DNA of 5,349 nt from an uncultured Clostridia bacterium (GTDB taxonomy: Bacteria; Bacillota; Clostridia; Oscillospirales; Butyricicoccaceae). The stretch spans positions 1-5,349 of the forward strand of contig CAJUSB010000171.1 of NCBI GenBank assembly GCA_910589115.1. The letters are read 5' to 3'. The notes under the pieces are model-generated. The model had not been told where the DNA came from. It ran no database searches and saw only the letters and a list, made by a program, of their open reading frames with translations. The stretch's first letter is position 1; the number at the start of each line of letters is the position of its first letter. The translations under genes were made by a program, and so were the position numbers. Shown piece after piece: positions 5,348 through 5,349 of the stretch.

Positions 5348-5349
5348 AA

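Overview
This window looks like part of an integrative and conjugative element (ICE) of the Tn1549/CTn type from a gut Firmicute, probably a Clostridia member near Oscillospiraceae or Ruminococcaceae. The evidence is the gene order, all on the plus strand: a giant Cna-B/SpaA-type surface protein, a DUF3852-like small membrane protein, a TrbL/VirB6-like (CD0411-type) multi-spanning conjugation protein, a small Cys-rich protein and a DUF4406/DUF7768-type protein. Gene starts carry GGAGG/GAGG-like ribosome binding sites, as in Firmicutes. Families were recognised by reading the translations; no database search was run.

Layout. Positions 3-3101 are the 3' part of a large adhesin gene that enters from upstream. 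It holds nine Cna-B repeats, each with an apparent Lys/Glu/Asn isopeptide triad. The first six form a duplicated three-domain unit (A-B-C, A'-B'-C'). A distinct C-terminal domain follows, ending in LPRTG plus one Tyr with no membrane anchor after it. The gap at 3102-3179 is dense in signals: an 8-bp palindrome over the stop codon, a TATAAT box and a 12-bp stem-loop. Positions 3180-3527 encode a secreted or membrane protein of 115 residues (DUF3852-like, possibly pilin-like).

Positions 3564-4725 hold a TrbL/VirB6-like gene of about 300 codons, split by a foreign segment of about 262 bp (roughly 4104-4365). The segment shifts the frame and carries several hairpins and one or two terminator-like structures. 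Both halves of the gene are otherwise well preserved. So either the insertion is recent and the conjugation channel is broken, or the segment is removed or tolerated in some way, for example as an RNA intron or a small transposable element. The start of this gene is also odd: the ribosome binding site points to an ATT codon and not to an ATG.

Positions 4749-4955 encode a 68-residue Cys-containing protein of unknown role. Positions 4982-5347 encode a 121-residue DUF4406/DUF7768-like protein with a nucleoside 2-deoxyribosyltransferase-like look.

Together the genes would supply a cell-surface adhesin for mating-pair contact, inner-membrane parts of a type IV secretion channel, and accessory proteins. 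The best candidate for something undescribed is the structured insert inside the TrbL/VirB6-like gene.
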